DNA of 60,000 nt from Symsagittifera roscoffensis (taxonomy: Eukaryota > Xenacoelomorpha > Acoela > Convolutidae), in NCBI RefSeq assembly GCF_963678635.1, contig NC_087067.1, forward strand, positions 30,418,401-30,478,400. Direction: 5' to 3'. Both the position numbers and the translations under genes were made by a program. A model generated the notes under the pieces. It saw only the letters and a list, made by a program, of their open reading frames with translations. It was not told the DNA's origin and did no database searches. Shown one piece after another: positions 1 through 9,778 of this stretch; the stretch's first letter is position 1; every line of letters begins with the position of its first letter.

Positions 1-2561
1 GAAATGAGGACTACGCCAAGAATACATGCTCTCGTGGCAGTACCTTACGTAAGGACAGAGTTACAACTCAGGTTCGCCTGGTGCATGATGGGACTGACTC
101 TTTCTTCTGAATATGATTCAGAAGAAAGAAAGAGATCAAAAGAAGAAAAGGTTTTCCTTATGACGAACCTGAGGGATCTGATAGTCCAGGAGGGAGCAGC
201 AGTAGCGTGTGCGAAGCGGAGAGACGCTCTCTGTTTCATTCGATTCCTGATAGAGCAGATTTCAGTACCTGCATTAAACACTTGTGTTAAAATGTTGAGG
301 GAAGGCGATGAGCGAACGAAAGCTTTGTTCTTGCTAGCACTGCTGGATATGCAGCAAAGTAAACCAATGAGGGTGAACATGAAAGAACCTGAGGAGTTGG
401 AACCCATGAAAAAGATAGACGAGATCAGGAGATTCTCAAACAAAGAGCTGAGACTCACTAAAGAATCTATGGGAGCATTGCCGAAATCCAGTGAATACTG
501 TGGACCGATCAAGAAGAAGTCATATAGCTACGTATCCGGGATTATAGGGATAGCGTACAATCCTTTCCTGAGTGAAGACATACGCGATTGCTTCTTTGAT
601 TATGAGCAGGCGGTGTTGCTAAGATTCTGGACGTCCAGAATTGTAACGATTAAGAGCGTTAACAATACACAGGCCAAATTGGGACTGGTCTTGGAAGAAG
701 AGGTGACTGCACCTTCAGTACCAAAATCCGACAAAAGAGTGGAGTTTGGGTTGGGATTCTCAGATGAATTACTGCGAACGAGCTTGGTGGCAGTGTGGGA
801 ATTGATGAGGCCATCATGGTGTCCTAGTCCCAACGCTGACTCAATATTACGGGCGACACAAGACGTGCAGAGGGAACTGAATACAGATTGTAACCTGCGT
901 GACCTCAACATCATTTATAATGTGATGATAACAGCTCTAAGAGCAACGGAGAAGATAGAGTGGAGTTGCCTGGCTGGGGACCAGAAGACTGGGTCAAACC
1001 TGGTAGCTGTCTGGCGGAAGTCTGTGGACTGGAGGGTCATGTTTGTGGAGGTCTGGACTGTGTGAAAACCCTGGAGAAACAACACAAGCAATTGACAGTA
1101 TTGTTTGGAAATGTGGTGATGAAAGCAAGAACGGAGACGGAACTGATAGCAGATTGCCATGGAGGAACCGATGTGAATCTAGTGACTGCACTAGGATTCT
1201 ACAGCATGTTTGGTTCTTTAGAGTCACTATTGAATCTAGAACAGAAACATGAGATGGTCACAGCCATCAGCGTAGAAGTATTTCCAGGAGTTCTGCAGAC
1301 TGAGCAGAAATATCTAGGAAAATGCAGGGAAGCAATCGAAACGAAGATGAACATCAGTCACAGCGAAACTTACTGTAGACCATCAGGAGCACGATATTTG
1401 GTGGGTTCAACGTTGGCTCCAATGTGCAAGAGCAGATATCCTGTGCATTTCGTGGCTGTGGACGTGAAAAGTACAAGAACGATCGTGGATCAAGCCTTCT
1501 CAGTGCCGAAGTGTGTGAGATTGGCGAGAATGTCTGAAAAGTCTTACGAGTTACTATGTAAGATGTTCTCAGCAATTCCAGAGAGAACCAAAGAAGAGTT
1601 GGAGTCAATACTAGGAAAGAAGTTCATGGGATATGTGAGCGGGAACTTCAGTGACTTCGAAAAACAGAAACAGAGAGGATCAACTGTCACAGATTACAAT
1701 GCAGTAGATGAGAATGATGAAATCCACCGAGTGATGATGGAAGTGGAACCATTGCTGGAAGCTTCGGGAAAACGTAATTGGAGGAGCATCATGTTGACGC
1801 ATGACGAGTTTCCTTGACACTGCTTGCTGCAGACCTGGTGGTATCCCAAGCGTAGTAATCTGATGTTGATCTGGGACTCTGGAGAGCTGCTCTCCATGGG
1901 TTTACCAGATTCATCACAGCCCATAACAATAGTGATAGTGGGAGTTATGATGGCGATACGATGGCTGGAAGCTCATGTGAGAGAAAATAATAGACAGGAG
2001 GCGCCGACGAGAGAACAATTGCGGAAATTAGATTGTCTAAAAGATTTAGATCTTTTTGAGACAATGTGCAAAGTTCTAAACATTCCGATGGAAGTGAAGA
2101 AGATATGGGCGAGAAAACGATTGATGCCATGGTTCAGAGCCAACATGACTGCATGGTTGTACGAGTATGCGAAAAAGCATATGTCGAAGCACGGCAGGGT
2201 GTACAGTGAATATCAGCTGGACATTGGGGCAGGAGCTTTCAAGCGAGCTCTCGTGACTCATCGGAATGCAGTGACCACCGCCGTGAAAGGAATTTCCAGA
2301 ACGAGTGAGCGTGGTGGAGAGGAGAAGGCAGAGATGCTGAAAGAAGATTTGGAGAGAAACGTGACGTTGTGTCTCCACAACAGTTTCTGCAGAAACAGAG
2401 AATCCAACGTGGATCCCCTACCTTGCTGTAAACAGAGGGTAGAAGAGCAGAAGTGTTAGAGGACGGCTTCCAACAGCGTCAGGATAGCCAATGATGCGCT
2501 ACAAGACACGGAAACCGAAAGTGCGGAGTCAGTATCACAGGAGGAAGAAATGGAACATTGA
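1..2561 (+). pseudogene. Unrecognised GC-rich intron-less coding region, broken and open at the left edge
   Basis: I do not recognise this protein. One frame is open from base 1 to the TGA at 1063-1065. A second frame is open from before 960 and overlaps it. The second frame runs through an in-frame TGA (1815-1817) and an in-frame TAG (2457-2459) to a final TGA at 2559-2561, so the whole would be at least about 850 residues. Codon texture continues across both stops, and the last ~30 codons are rich in Glu, Asp and Ser. No signal peptide, membrane segment or familiar catalytic motif was seen. Composition is clearly more GC-rich than the DNA after 4470 and no intron is evident. The simplest reading is a pseudogene with one frameshift and two nonsense changes, possibly an endogenised viral or mobile-element gene. 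Programmed recoding is possible but not favoured. Confidence 0.5.
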
Positions 2562-4469
2562 TGAATGGTCGAGAAAACAAGAGGCAACATGAAAGAGAAT
2601 TAGAAGTATTTAGAAGTTTTAGAACTTCTAAACGACGAAAAAAGAAGAGAACAAAGGAGTGATGAAGAAAACTTAAAACTCAGAATTGTTTTATGTGTGT
2701 GAAAAACTCAAGTGAGAAACCAAGCAACCAAGTTGTAATTGAAAACTGAAACATTTAGTTGAGTTTTGAAATTGTTGCATTTATAAATTTGCATTTTGAT
2801 TTTAGTTGAAGTGGCTTTAGAGACACTCACTTATTATTTATTTAGAAAGGCTTAAGGGAAGAGTATATTTAAATATTCCAGCCTGCATGATTGTTTTTAA
2901 TCACTTAGGAAGACTGATCACTTTGTGGTGACGTGGAAGGCTTGAGTAATCTCTCGAAGAGGGAGATTGTTTCATTGTTCTTTCTAACCACAGAGTTTCT
3001 TAGTTTTAGTATTCAGGACAATAACAAGCAAGATTTCCGAAGGGAAGGAGCATAGTAGGATAATTTTAGCTTGTTGGTTGGCAGGACTGTCCTGCAAGCC
3101 AACACCTTTTAAATCTAAGAGAAAAAGTTTTAATCGGGACATTGACATTGGAAGTCAGAAAATATGTTTTATCTTAAGTCATATCCTCAATGTGCAGATT
3201 AATGAAAGAATTTGAAGGCTATAGTGATGTAGTATGATGCCATTTATATTCTGCAGTGAGTTGATGTGACGTGGATAAAAGTAATTTCGAGCATTTTGTA
3301 AATTCTGTTCGATGACACTGTATCTATTTTACGAACATTGCGTGATTCAATGAGGACATTGACCGGACTGTCCGGGGAGTATGTGACATTCGACCAGAAT
3401 GGCCAAAATGCAATCTCTGCAGACTTCAAAATTTTAGCAGTGAACCTTCCGAGTTAATGGTTTTGAAGGATTAACGACGTTATTCGGATGATTGGCAGAA
3501 CGGTGAAGGTCAGGATATTCCCGTATTTTAAAATTTTAAATTTTCGAAGTGATGACGTAACATTTCTGAGAAACGTCAGAAACGGCCATTTTAGCAAAAA
3601 GAACTAAGAAAAACAGAACAACTTTATCTGTGATTGCGAACAGAACTGAAATCGAAATTAAAGAAAACGACAACGAATTACAGAGAACGTCCCGAGTTGC
3701 AACTATTGTGCTGCTACAATAGTTGCAAGGCCGTTGCGAACAACGGTGAAGGGTGAAAACCAGCCTTCCGTGTTATCCTGAAATCGGACTTAAGGAGCTT
3801 GATTCAGTGGATTCACAAATCCGGAAGGGTTTCGGGACTGAAATTTTTAGCCTGTTATATGAACTTTTAGCATCCTGTCATGTCCTGACTTGAATTTAAC
3901 TGATATTTGGATTAGTTTTGACAAGGATGAGGTGCTAGGAGTTGGGGGAAAGGGTTGATCCATCTTCGATGGAGATGATGATTTTTATCTACTGAACAAA
4001 AACAATAGTAATATAATAAGTAGTAGCCCTGTTTTTAGGAGTGACCTCGTGGTCTGGGGATACTGAGACCCAGCCATGAGCTCACTATTTGTATGTAATT
4101 AAGTTAATTTGAGCGTTCTGGTCGAAGCCGGAGAACAGTAACGTTTTTGTCGACCCGATGTTGGAAAGACCACCGAAAAGTACTGGCTTGGTAGAGACGG
4201 TGAAAAGCATGCAAAGCTCTGTTTAGACGCTAGCCAGTCGTCTTAAGACTTAGTTTTGTTATCCGTCGATATGCATCTTCCGGGCGAATGTTACATTGTC
4301 GATCGAGTCTTCGAAGAGGAGGGTTTTGATCTCTTCGATTCCTCAGTTGTCGGGTTGTCGGAGACGAAGGAGGAAGAAGTTTAGGGCTTGGCTGCTTCGC
4401 TCTTAAGCGAGCGGAGAATCTGTTTGGCATAAGTGTTGGATTCTAAGCTAGGATCAAGATTCAGTTCTT
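2562..4469. other. Hairpin-rich non-coding tail of the GC-rich block
   Basis: No convincing coding frame was seen. The stretch keeps the higher GC of the upstream block and contains several inverted repeats: 2948-2968 (8-bp stem), 3077-3103 (GCAGGA-CTG-TCCTGC inside GTTG/CAAC), about 3698-3728 (13-bp arms TTGCAACTATTGT), 3731-3746 (CCGTTG-CGAA-CAACGG), 3959-3973 (TCCATC-TTC-GATGGA) and about 4114-4137. It may be a structured 3' untranslated or regulatory region of the element that carries the broken ORF. The composition changes to AT-rich near 4470. Confidence 0.45.
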
Positions 4470-4676
4470 TCAAAATTTGTGGATAAAAAACACCCTCAAG
4501 TTTTTGGTGTTTTGCTGTATATCTAACAAAAAGGATTCAATTTTAACGAGTGTTGGTTTTCCTTGAATTAGAACATATCCGTCAACGTCTAAAGTCAAGG
4601 ATTCAACTTTGAACAACTGCTTTAGCACTATGTTTGCCCTTTCCAATTTATTAGCTTCCATAACCTTTCGAAACAC
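4470..4676 (-). CDS. Small hypothetical Polinton-cluster protein (68 aa)
   Basis: This 68-residue frame has a hydrophilic body around the motif LTLDVDGYVLIQGK, followed by LLDIQQNTKNL. That texture (an acidic turn, a short beta-like stretch, then a QQNTKNL helix) recalls small conserved ORFs near the packaging genes of adintovirus-like elements, but I cannot name a function. It lies on the same strand as the ATPase and downstream of it. A further 63-residue frame at 4701-4892 between the two is Lys-rich and low in information, and I do not call it. The frame may be a truncated 3' part of a longer gene. Confidence 0.35.
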   Translation of the reverse strand: MFRKVMEANKLERANIVLKQLFKVESLTLDVDGYVLIQGKPTLVKIESFLLDIQQNTKNLRVFFIHKF

Positions 4677-5114
4677 TTCAGCGGTTTTTCCATTACTTTT
4701 TCATCTTTTTTTTTTCAATTCCCTTTGAGCTTGTCTGCTGCAGTGAATTGTTTGATTCAAAATTTTTTTCTGCTTCATCATCACCATCACCACTGAAATT
4801 AGTAAGTGCTGATAAATTCCTTTTTCGAAGAATGAGGATGAATTCTTCAGCAAACATGCCTGAGGTTCTAGTTTTTCAGGTAAATGTAACACGATTCTCC
4901 GATTGATTTAACCAGTGAAAAATTGTTTGACAAAACTTTTCGTTTTTCTCGGAAACTAAACTTAGGGTCAAAAATTTTTCCAAATGGTATTTTCTTACTC
5001 TCGATGAAATTTTTGCTAGCTGAAACATAACCCAGAAAAACATTCACAAAACAATCTCAAAGAAATCTAATAAAATTTGAATCAGCTCTTGTCAAAATTG
5101 ATCTACAATGGCGA

Positions 5115-5769
5115 CTATTGAGCATTTGCTTCAAAATACATAATTTTTTCTCTTCCATTTTCAAGAGATGTGATAACTGATTTTGAGGATAGTAAATAGA
5201 AAATGGTTGGTGATGGTAGAACTATGTCTGAAGTTTTGGGATCCAAGTCTATCAACAGATGACCGAAATCTTCTTTCGTTGCCAACTGATACGCATGATG
5301 GAGGAGTTTTGAATTATTCAACTGTTTGCCTAAATAATCAATTTGTTGAAAGTCTCGAGGTGATTTGAACAAAATTAAGTGAGTTGTATTCAAATCTATT
5401 GTACCTGATTGCTCACTTTGCTGAAATAAATTGTGCTTGACATAAATAACATGTACATTTTTATGTCGGCCTGCTGTAGTTAATTTACCAAAATCTTTTT
5501 CATTAAAAATTTCTTCACAGGTATCATCAAAGACAATCATACAATCCCGTAAGTTGTTAACAATTTCAAAGCTGGACAATTTTATAAATTCAATATCAAA
5601 TTTGTTGTGAGAAACAAAGGAACGGTATTTGGGTTGATATCGTGAAGATAAAAAGAAATTATCTTGTTATACGATGGATAGATTGTACCTTTGAGAAGCA
5701 TTTGAAAAATTAAATCAGTTTTGCCAGATCCCGAGGGACCTGGAACGGACATAAACAGACGATCTTTTG
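5115..5769 (-). pseudogene. FtsK/HerA-like DNA-packaging ATPase, frameshifted
   Basis: The product would be the P-loop ATPase that pumps viral DNA into capsids. The Walker A motif GPSGSGKT is encoded at 5717-5740, just after a Met in LFMSVPGP. The Walker B motif CMIVFDD follows near the start of the downstream frame. The family-typical stretches AGRHKNVHVIYVKHNLF, IDLNTTHLILFKSP and the RDFQQIDYLGKQL segment are all readable. The frame shifts by one base near 5640, between KIISFYL and the YQPKYRSF-like stretch, so the gene is split in two. It begins right after the stop of the membrane-protein gene at 5791, as expected for a compact operon-like cluster. Length and motif order fit Polinton/adintovirus ATPases. 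Identification is secure; activity is not expected. Confidence 0.85.
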
Positions 5770-5790
5770 TTTAAATAATCTTATTCATTA

Positions 5791-6117
5791 TTATAACTTG
5801 GGATTGGGTAACATGTAACCAACTGTACTGGATAGTAAAGAAAGCCAAATGGCAGTCTCGTCACAACTAAGATTGTAAAAAGACAATTTTGAAATAGATA
5901 AAGAGAGCAAAATGAAAATGAAACAGACTTGTGTGAAAAAGACAACTTCTGCAGACGGAAGAGAAACAGAATTACAAAATTTCCAAGATCTGTTTTCGTG
6001 AGATGAAGACTGTTTGGCACCACCAATGTCTACAAAGTCGCAATCATTGTTCTCGACATTGGTGGTTTCTTCATTTTCCATGTTTACTGGAAGACTTTTT
6101 TTGCTTATTTGTATCAA
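5791..6117 (-). CDS. Small Polinton membrane protein with conserved LPNPKL tail
   Basis: This 108-residue frame has a polar, Asn/Glu-rich N-terminal half, then a single strong hydrophobic segment (about residues 58-80, VVFFTQVCFIFILLSLSIS) and a conserved C-terminus of the type LWIALLSSSxGYLLPNPKL. That C-terminal pattern is common in Polinton/adintovirus clusters of invertebrates, where it lies next to the ATPase, as here. A capsid-associated or membrane-penetrating role is possible but is only inference. The frame is intact, unlike its neighbours. Its stop nearly abuts the packaging-ATPase start. Confidence 0.6.
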   Translation of the reverse strand: MIQISKKSLPVNMENEETTNVENNDCDFVDIGGAKQSSSHENRSWKFCNSVSLPSAEVVFFTQVCFIFILLSLSISKLSFYNLSCDETAIWLSLLSSTVGYMLPNPKL

Positions 6118-6163
6118 GGTTGATAGTTACAACTGCATACCAATCGCCTTTTTTTCTCTCTGA

Positions 6164-6367
6164 TCAATTGCCGTTTGGTTTGTATTTTATTATATATCTT
6201 GCTATGTTTTTGTCTGTCAGAAGTATCCGAACAATTTTTTCTACGTTTCCGGTACTGATTTCGTCTAATAACTCTTTTGGTAAATTCTCACCGGTTAAAC
6301 TCACATTTTGTGTGTTTTCTTTTGGCAAAAATAATTTTTTGAAATTTTGAATTTTCAAACACGACAT
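6164..6367 (-). CDS. Small hypothetical protein, paralogue of the next ORF upstream (67 aa)
   Basis: This 67-residue frame contains the pattern LPKELLDEISTGNVEKI followed by IARYIIKYKPN. The same arrangement (LPAELKELVKTDNVEEI, then AHFVVKFKSN) occurs in the ORF at 6478-6798, so the two look like a tandem duplication in the Polinton cluster. I do not recognise the family. The predicted fold would be a short helix pair followed by a beta strand. The frame runs close to the membrane-protein gene at 5791-6117. Confidence 0.4.
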   Translation of the reverse strand: MSCLKIQNFKKLFLPKENTQNVSLTGENLPKELLDEISTGNVEKIVRILLTDKNIARYIIKYKPNGN

Positions 6368-6448
6368 GTTAGCAACTAGTAATCACACAAGATCGAAAGA
6401 AAATGAAAACAATCAATAAATATATTTATTATGATTCACAAAACTTGG

Positions 6449-6469
6449 TATATATATATATATATATAT
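6449..6469. repeat. (TA)n microsatellite
   Basis: An uninterrupted TA dinucleotide run lies between two minus-strand Polinton ORFs. Confidence 0.95.
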
Positions 6470-6477
6470 GTGATTCT

Positions 6478-6798
6478 TCATTTCGGTTCAACAGGCAAAT
6501 CAACTCCTCGTTCAATGAAGAAAAACTCATATTTTGTGAATTTGTCATGGTTACAGTTAGATTTGAACTTTACAACAAAATGAGCGGCAACTCTGATAGT
6601 GGCTTGAACTAAATGTATTTCCTCAACATTATCAGTTTTGACTAATTCTTTCAGTTCAGCTGGAAGCTGTTGGTCATGCAAATGGTTTTGTCTTCTCTCT
6701 CCCAGCGGAGGTTGCAGCCCTTCCAGGTTGAGATTGAACAACGGAATTGACTGGCAAAATTCCTGGAGTCTGGACATTGTACAGGTGAAAGTAGTCAA
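6478..6798 (-). CDS. Hypothetical Polinton-cluster protein (106 aa)
   Basis: This is a 106-residue minus-strand frame whose start overlaps the stop of the next gene (6795-7034) by four bases, a typical compact viral arrangement. The N-terminal half is polar. The second half carries LPAELKELVKTDNVEEI and AHFVVKFKSN, matching the smaller ORF at 6164-6367. The C-terminus ends YEFFFIERGVDLPVEPK, resembling a beta-strand-rich capsid-type surface, but that is only an impression. No function is assigned. A minor structural protein is one possibility, given its place between the ATPase and the conserved structural-side ORFs. Confidence 0.45.
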   Translation of the reverse strand: MTTFTCTMSRLQEFCQSIPLFNLNLEGLQPPLGERRQNHLHDQQLPAELKELVKTDNVEEIHLVQATIRVAAHFVVKFKSNCNHDKFTKYEFFFIERGVDLPVEPK

Positions 6799-7034
6799 GA
6801 ACTGTAAAAAAATTTCCGTAATTTATCGATTTCGATATCGTTCAATGTAATTTGTTCGAGTTTTTGCAGGAGAAGTTTTCCTCGACAATCTAATATGCCT
6901 GTCCCTGTAAGAGTAACTTTAGTTCTTGGTGTTAAATTGTTTTCAGGAGACAGATTAGTCATTGAAGCGTAAACCACCAAATTTGGAGATAAAGTTGTTT
7001 GCATCATTGGACAGTTCATTTTGTAACCAATCAA
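6795..7034 (-). CDS. Hypothetical Polinton-cluster protein (79 aa)
   Basis: This 79-residue frame overlaps both neighbours by four bases (6795-6798 and 7031-7034), giving a chain of ATGA-type overlaps that argues it is a true gene. The protein alternates polar turns and short beta-like stretches (LVVYASM, KVTLTGTGILD) and contains a Lys/Leu-rich C-terminus. I do not recognise it. The short length suggests a fragment or a small structural or accessory protein of the element. Confidence 0.4.
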   Translation of the reverse strand: MIGYKMNCPMMQTTLSPNLVVYASMTNLSPENNLTPRTKVTLTGTGILDCRGKLLLQKLEQITLNDIEIDKLRKFFYSS

Positions 7035-7552
7035 AAAAAAACTTTAGATTTTCTACGGGTACAATGCTTTAATAATTGATGCGAGGGAAGTAAATGAGAA
7101 TGTCGTTTGCAAATATGTTTTTCTTGACCCAATAACTGTTCAATCTTTGGGCATCCAATATCTTCCAAATTTGTCGCGGGTAATTTCAAGTATTCAGCTA
7201 ATAAAACAGATTTTTGTGTACCTTTAGCAAAAAAATGGGACTCTTGGTTCCTCAAACGAATGCTGTCAAAAATTTGATTCAAATATGAGTAAGGGTATTC
7301 ACCTTCGTCCCAACGAAGCCCGAGTAGAAATTTAGATACCCAATTGTACGCTTTTTTCTCTTCTTTTGATAAATTGTTGAATTGAACTGGTGGCAGAAAA
7401 TGAATTGTATCAATTGTATTAGCAGAGCAAACGGAAAGTTCCTTTATAATCAAAGGTTTCTTGCCACATTTAAATCCTTCAATATCTAAAATAATGAGAT
7501 GGTTGAAAAACAATTTTTTAGTTTTCTTTCTTTGGGTTAACATGACTTTCAC
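7031..7552 (-). CDS. Conserved Polinton protein with DIEGFK motif, possibly exonuclease-like
   Basis: This intact 173-residue frame has LIILDIEGFK near the start, FLPPVQFNNL and an aromatic-rich YNWVSKFLLGLRW segment in the middle, and NLEDIGCPKIEQL with conserved Cys and His near the end. This pattern (D-x-E/Q-G-F, a PP turn, W near a basic loop, then a GCP-Cys/His tail) is a recurrent uncharacterised protein of invertebrate Polinton-like elements. The D-x-E start resembles the first motif of DEDD 3'-5' exonucleases, so a nuclease-like fold is an inference. A one-base gap separates its stop and start regions from the neighbours at 7034 and 7553. Confidence 0.55.
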   Translation of the reverse strand: MKVMLTQRKKTKKLFFNHLIILDIEGFKCGKKPLIIKELSVCSANTIDTIHFLPPVQFNNLSKEEKKAYNWVSKFLLGLRWDEGEYPYSYLNQIFDSIRLRNQESHFFAKGTQKSVLLAEYLKLPATNLEDIGCPKIEQLLGQEKHICKRHSHLLPSHQLLKHCTRRKSKVFF

Positions 7553-7959
7553 TCAACATTCCAACAAACGAAATAACTTTGGTTTGAATGCTTTAAGAAA
7601 TAAGCAAAACGCAATACCTGTCACCTGACCCAGGTAACAGTTTTTTATTGGAAAAGGTAAAACATATGTGTACCCAGGACCGGTATGATTTTTTTCTCGC
7701 AAAGATCCCGCTGCGTCATGCAATATAGCATGTATTCTAAGAAATTTGAAATGTTTCAAGTGTTTGTCGAGCGACGAATTGTCTATTCCAATTAAACCAC
7801 CATATGGTCTGTTTTTCAAAACAAAGTCCAAATTAATATCAGCATCCAAATACAAACAAGTAGCTAAAAATACTGAAATCTGATTAATTTGTCTGGATAT
7901 TGTGATTTTAAGTCTATAAAAATATCATGAATGAGTTTTAAATCGAAAGTTGAAATCAT
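7553..7959 (-). pseudogene. Conserved Polinton protein with RPYGGLI/LHDAAGS motifs, frameshifted
   Basis: An ATG at 7957-7959 opens a frame of about 30 codons, MISTFDLKLIHDIF onward. The coding sense then moves to a second frame, VFLATCLYL, that runs to 7553. Diagnostic stretches are RPYGGLIGIDNSSLDKHL, LRIHAILHDAAGSL, GPGYTYVLPFP and YLGQVTGIAFCLF. The same protein family recurs, more decayed, at 19279-19660. It is a recurrent conserved ORF of invertebrate Polinton-like elements with no function I can name. The break lies near 7865-7875. It sits head-to-tail with the DIEGFK-type gene (7031-7552), which suggests co-transcription. Confidence 0.55.
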
Positions 7960-8098
7960 GTTTACTGAACTCAATATATTGGAAAAGGAATAATGAAAAG
8001 TATCAATTAAAACTTAATTTTCTCTTCAACAATAAATTTCACAAATAGCACATCAGTATCTACATCAAGTTTTCCATATCCACTTGTCAAAATATCCA

Positions 8099-8812
8099 TT
8101 ATTTTACAAAAAGCGGCAGAAAGGTTCCATTAATTAAACTTTCAAATCTTTTCAAAGTTTCTGTATTCATCTCATCTGTTTGAACATGTCTGCTTTCTGT
8201 ATGTTTCTTTGAAACTGAAGTCGAAATTCTTACGGATTTGTTTGACGACGACGATGCAGTAGGCGTAACTGTATTGCCAATTCGTTTTTGTCCCCCAATG
8301 GCCGGAGATTTCTTGCAAACGTTTTGATTTGGTGAAGTTTGTTTGTTAGATGATGTTGCAGAAAGCAATAAATTGGGTAAACGTTTTTTGATTGCAGTGA
8401 AATCTAACAAATCGAGATTGGCTGCAACAGGTTGTGCTGAATGAGTGAGAGCCAGTGTAATCTTGTCAAATAACTCACCGTTTCCTTTGACATCTTTAGC
8501 AGAAGAAACTAAGTATTTGAAGCAAGTGAAAATACAAGGAACACTGAAACATTATTGGGAAGGAAAAAATTGGTTTAATTGTTCCTCTGAATCTACTTGA
8601 ATCAATATATGCTATTGAGTTTTTTTTTCATTCTCGACTGAAAAAGGGCAATGTTCAGATTTGAAGTGGCTTCCAAAAGCATAATTTTTAAAAGCAGATA
8701 AATTAAAAACTTTTTCAGTAATATCAAATTTGAAGTTTCGTTGAAATTTTTCGAAATAATCAGGTAACACAACTTCGAACATAGCTTCTGCCATTTTGTA
8801 AAGGAAAATCAA
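8099..8812 (-). pseudogene. Hypothetical Polinton gene broken into three frames
   Basis: Coding-like texture begins at 8812 (a better Met follows six codons later, before AEAMFEVVLPDYFEKF). It passes a run of nine A's near 8625 where the frame changes. It continues through a short middle part, then resumes in a third frame near 8549 (KDVKGNGELFDKITLAL) and ends at 8099 after a Ser/Lys-rich low-complexity stretch and LKRFESLINGTFLPLF. The total would be about 235 residues: a globular N-terminal half and a disordered basic C-terminal half. Its first codon overlaps the stop of the upstream gene by four bases. I do not recognise the family. A DNA-binding or core protein would fit the basic tail, but this is speculation. 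Confidence 0.4.
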
Positions 8813-9111
8813 TTCGAGTCGTGCTTGAAATCGTTTGTGTTTGAGGAAATTTGAGATTTCCTGGCTCGTTTACAATTAGACTGTGATTTGTCTTTGTTTT
8901 CAACAGTATCAGAAATTTCACTTATTTGCGCTCGGATTGACTTTCCCGATTTTAGTAATTTTGAAAATTCTTCGCTGCTTAAAGAAATTCTTTGTACACA
9001 TTCAAATTCAGCGCATTCAGTTGCTTTTTTGAAAACTTTCAGGAATACATAAGTTCCAGTTTGGTCATATGTTTTCAATGTAGCACGCACTAATCTTTTA
9101 CTGTTTTCCAA
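8809..9111 (-). CDS. Small basic protein, possibly PC4/p15-like single-strand DNA binder
   Basis: This intact 100-residue frame has an N-terminal part (about residues 5-60) that alternates beta strands, KTYDQTGTYVFLKVFKK, with RISLSSEEFSKLLKSG. The latter recalls the SLT.EQW..L helix of PC4/p15-type single-strand DNA-binding coactivators. The C-terminal 35 residues are Lys/Arg/Ser/Asn-rich and contain a nuclear-localisation-like CKRARK. The PC4 relation is a weak visual impression. Its position as the first gene of the minus-strand cluster, divergent from the polymerase side, would suit an early replication or transcription protein. Confidence 0.4.
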   Translation of the reverse strand: MENSKRLVRATLKTYDQTGTYVFLKVFKKATECAEFECVQRISLSSEEFSKLLKSGKSIRAQISEISDTVENKDKSQSNCKRARKSQISSNTNDFKHDSN

Positions 9112-9778
9112 AATATCGAAATAGCAGTCGCCAAAATCTTTATCTGCATTTGCTGTGGTGCTTGTTTTGGTTTTATTAATTTTAATGAGTAAATTTTCGA
9201 AGTAACTTGATTTAAAACTGAATAGAAAGAAATGAATGGTTCCGATTGATTGTATATGTCTGCAAAAAAAAGCGTGGTATCTATTTCAATTTATATACTC
9301 ATGTACTTTATATGGCAAAGATATTGGATTGCAATTTGGTTCAAATGTTTTAGTATTTTGTGCTTGTACAACTGATAAGAGTTTCTATGGGTGTCAAAGG
9401 TCACAATGTTTAAACGTTATTTTTGATACAAGCTATTTGTTTGAATGTAATTTAGATAAACATAGAATACCATACAAGGTAACATAAACATTTTACACGC
9501 CCTCCCTTATCAAACTGATTAAAAACGACATAGGAGGTCTTCAAATTTCTAATTTTAGAAGAACCAATCCCTATTTTAATCTCTTGAGGCGTTTTCACAA
9601 TTCATTTCAGTTTCTTTTCTTTCCGCGTTACGTTTGTCTTTTTCTTCCAATTTTTCTTCAAAAATGCTTTGTTATCTTATTGCCGGATATTCCAATCACG
9701 AATGAACCATTTTTTATGAAACTGTTCACGGTATTTTGTAGCAATAATTAACGAAGAAAAAAGTTTCAATTCTGATGA
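9112..9778. other. Divergent spacer between minus- and plus-strand Polinton genes
   Basis: This stretch lies between the start of the minus-strand cluster and the first plus-strand ORF. Short frames occur (for example 9236-9487), but they lack conserved texture and I do not call them genes. It probably holds promoters for the leftward cluster. Confidence 0.3.

Noticed and set aside
45-2378. Minus-strand frames opposite the GC-rich unknown gene
   Set aside because: They are shorter and lack coding texture compared with the plus-strand frames; antisense shadows.
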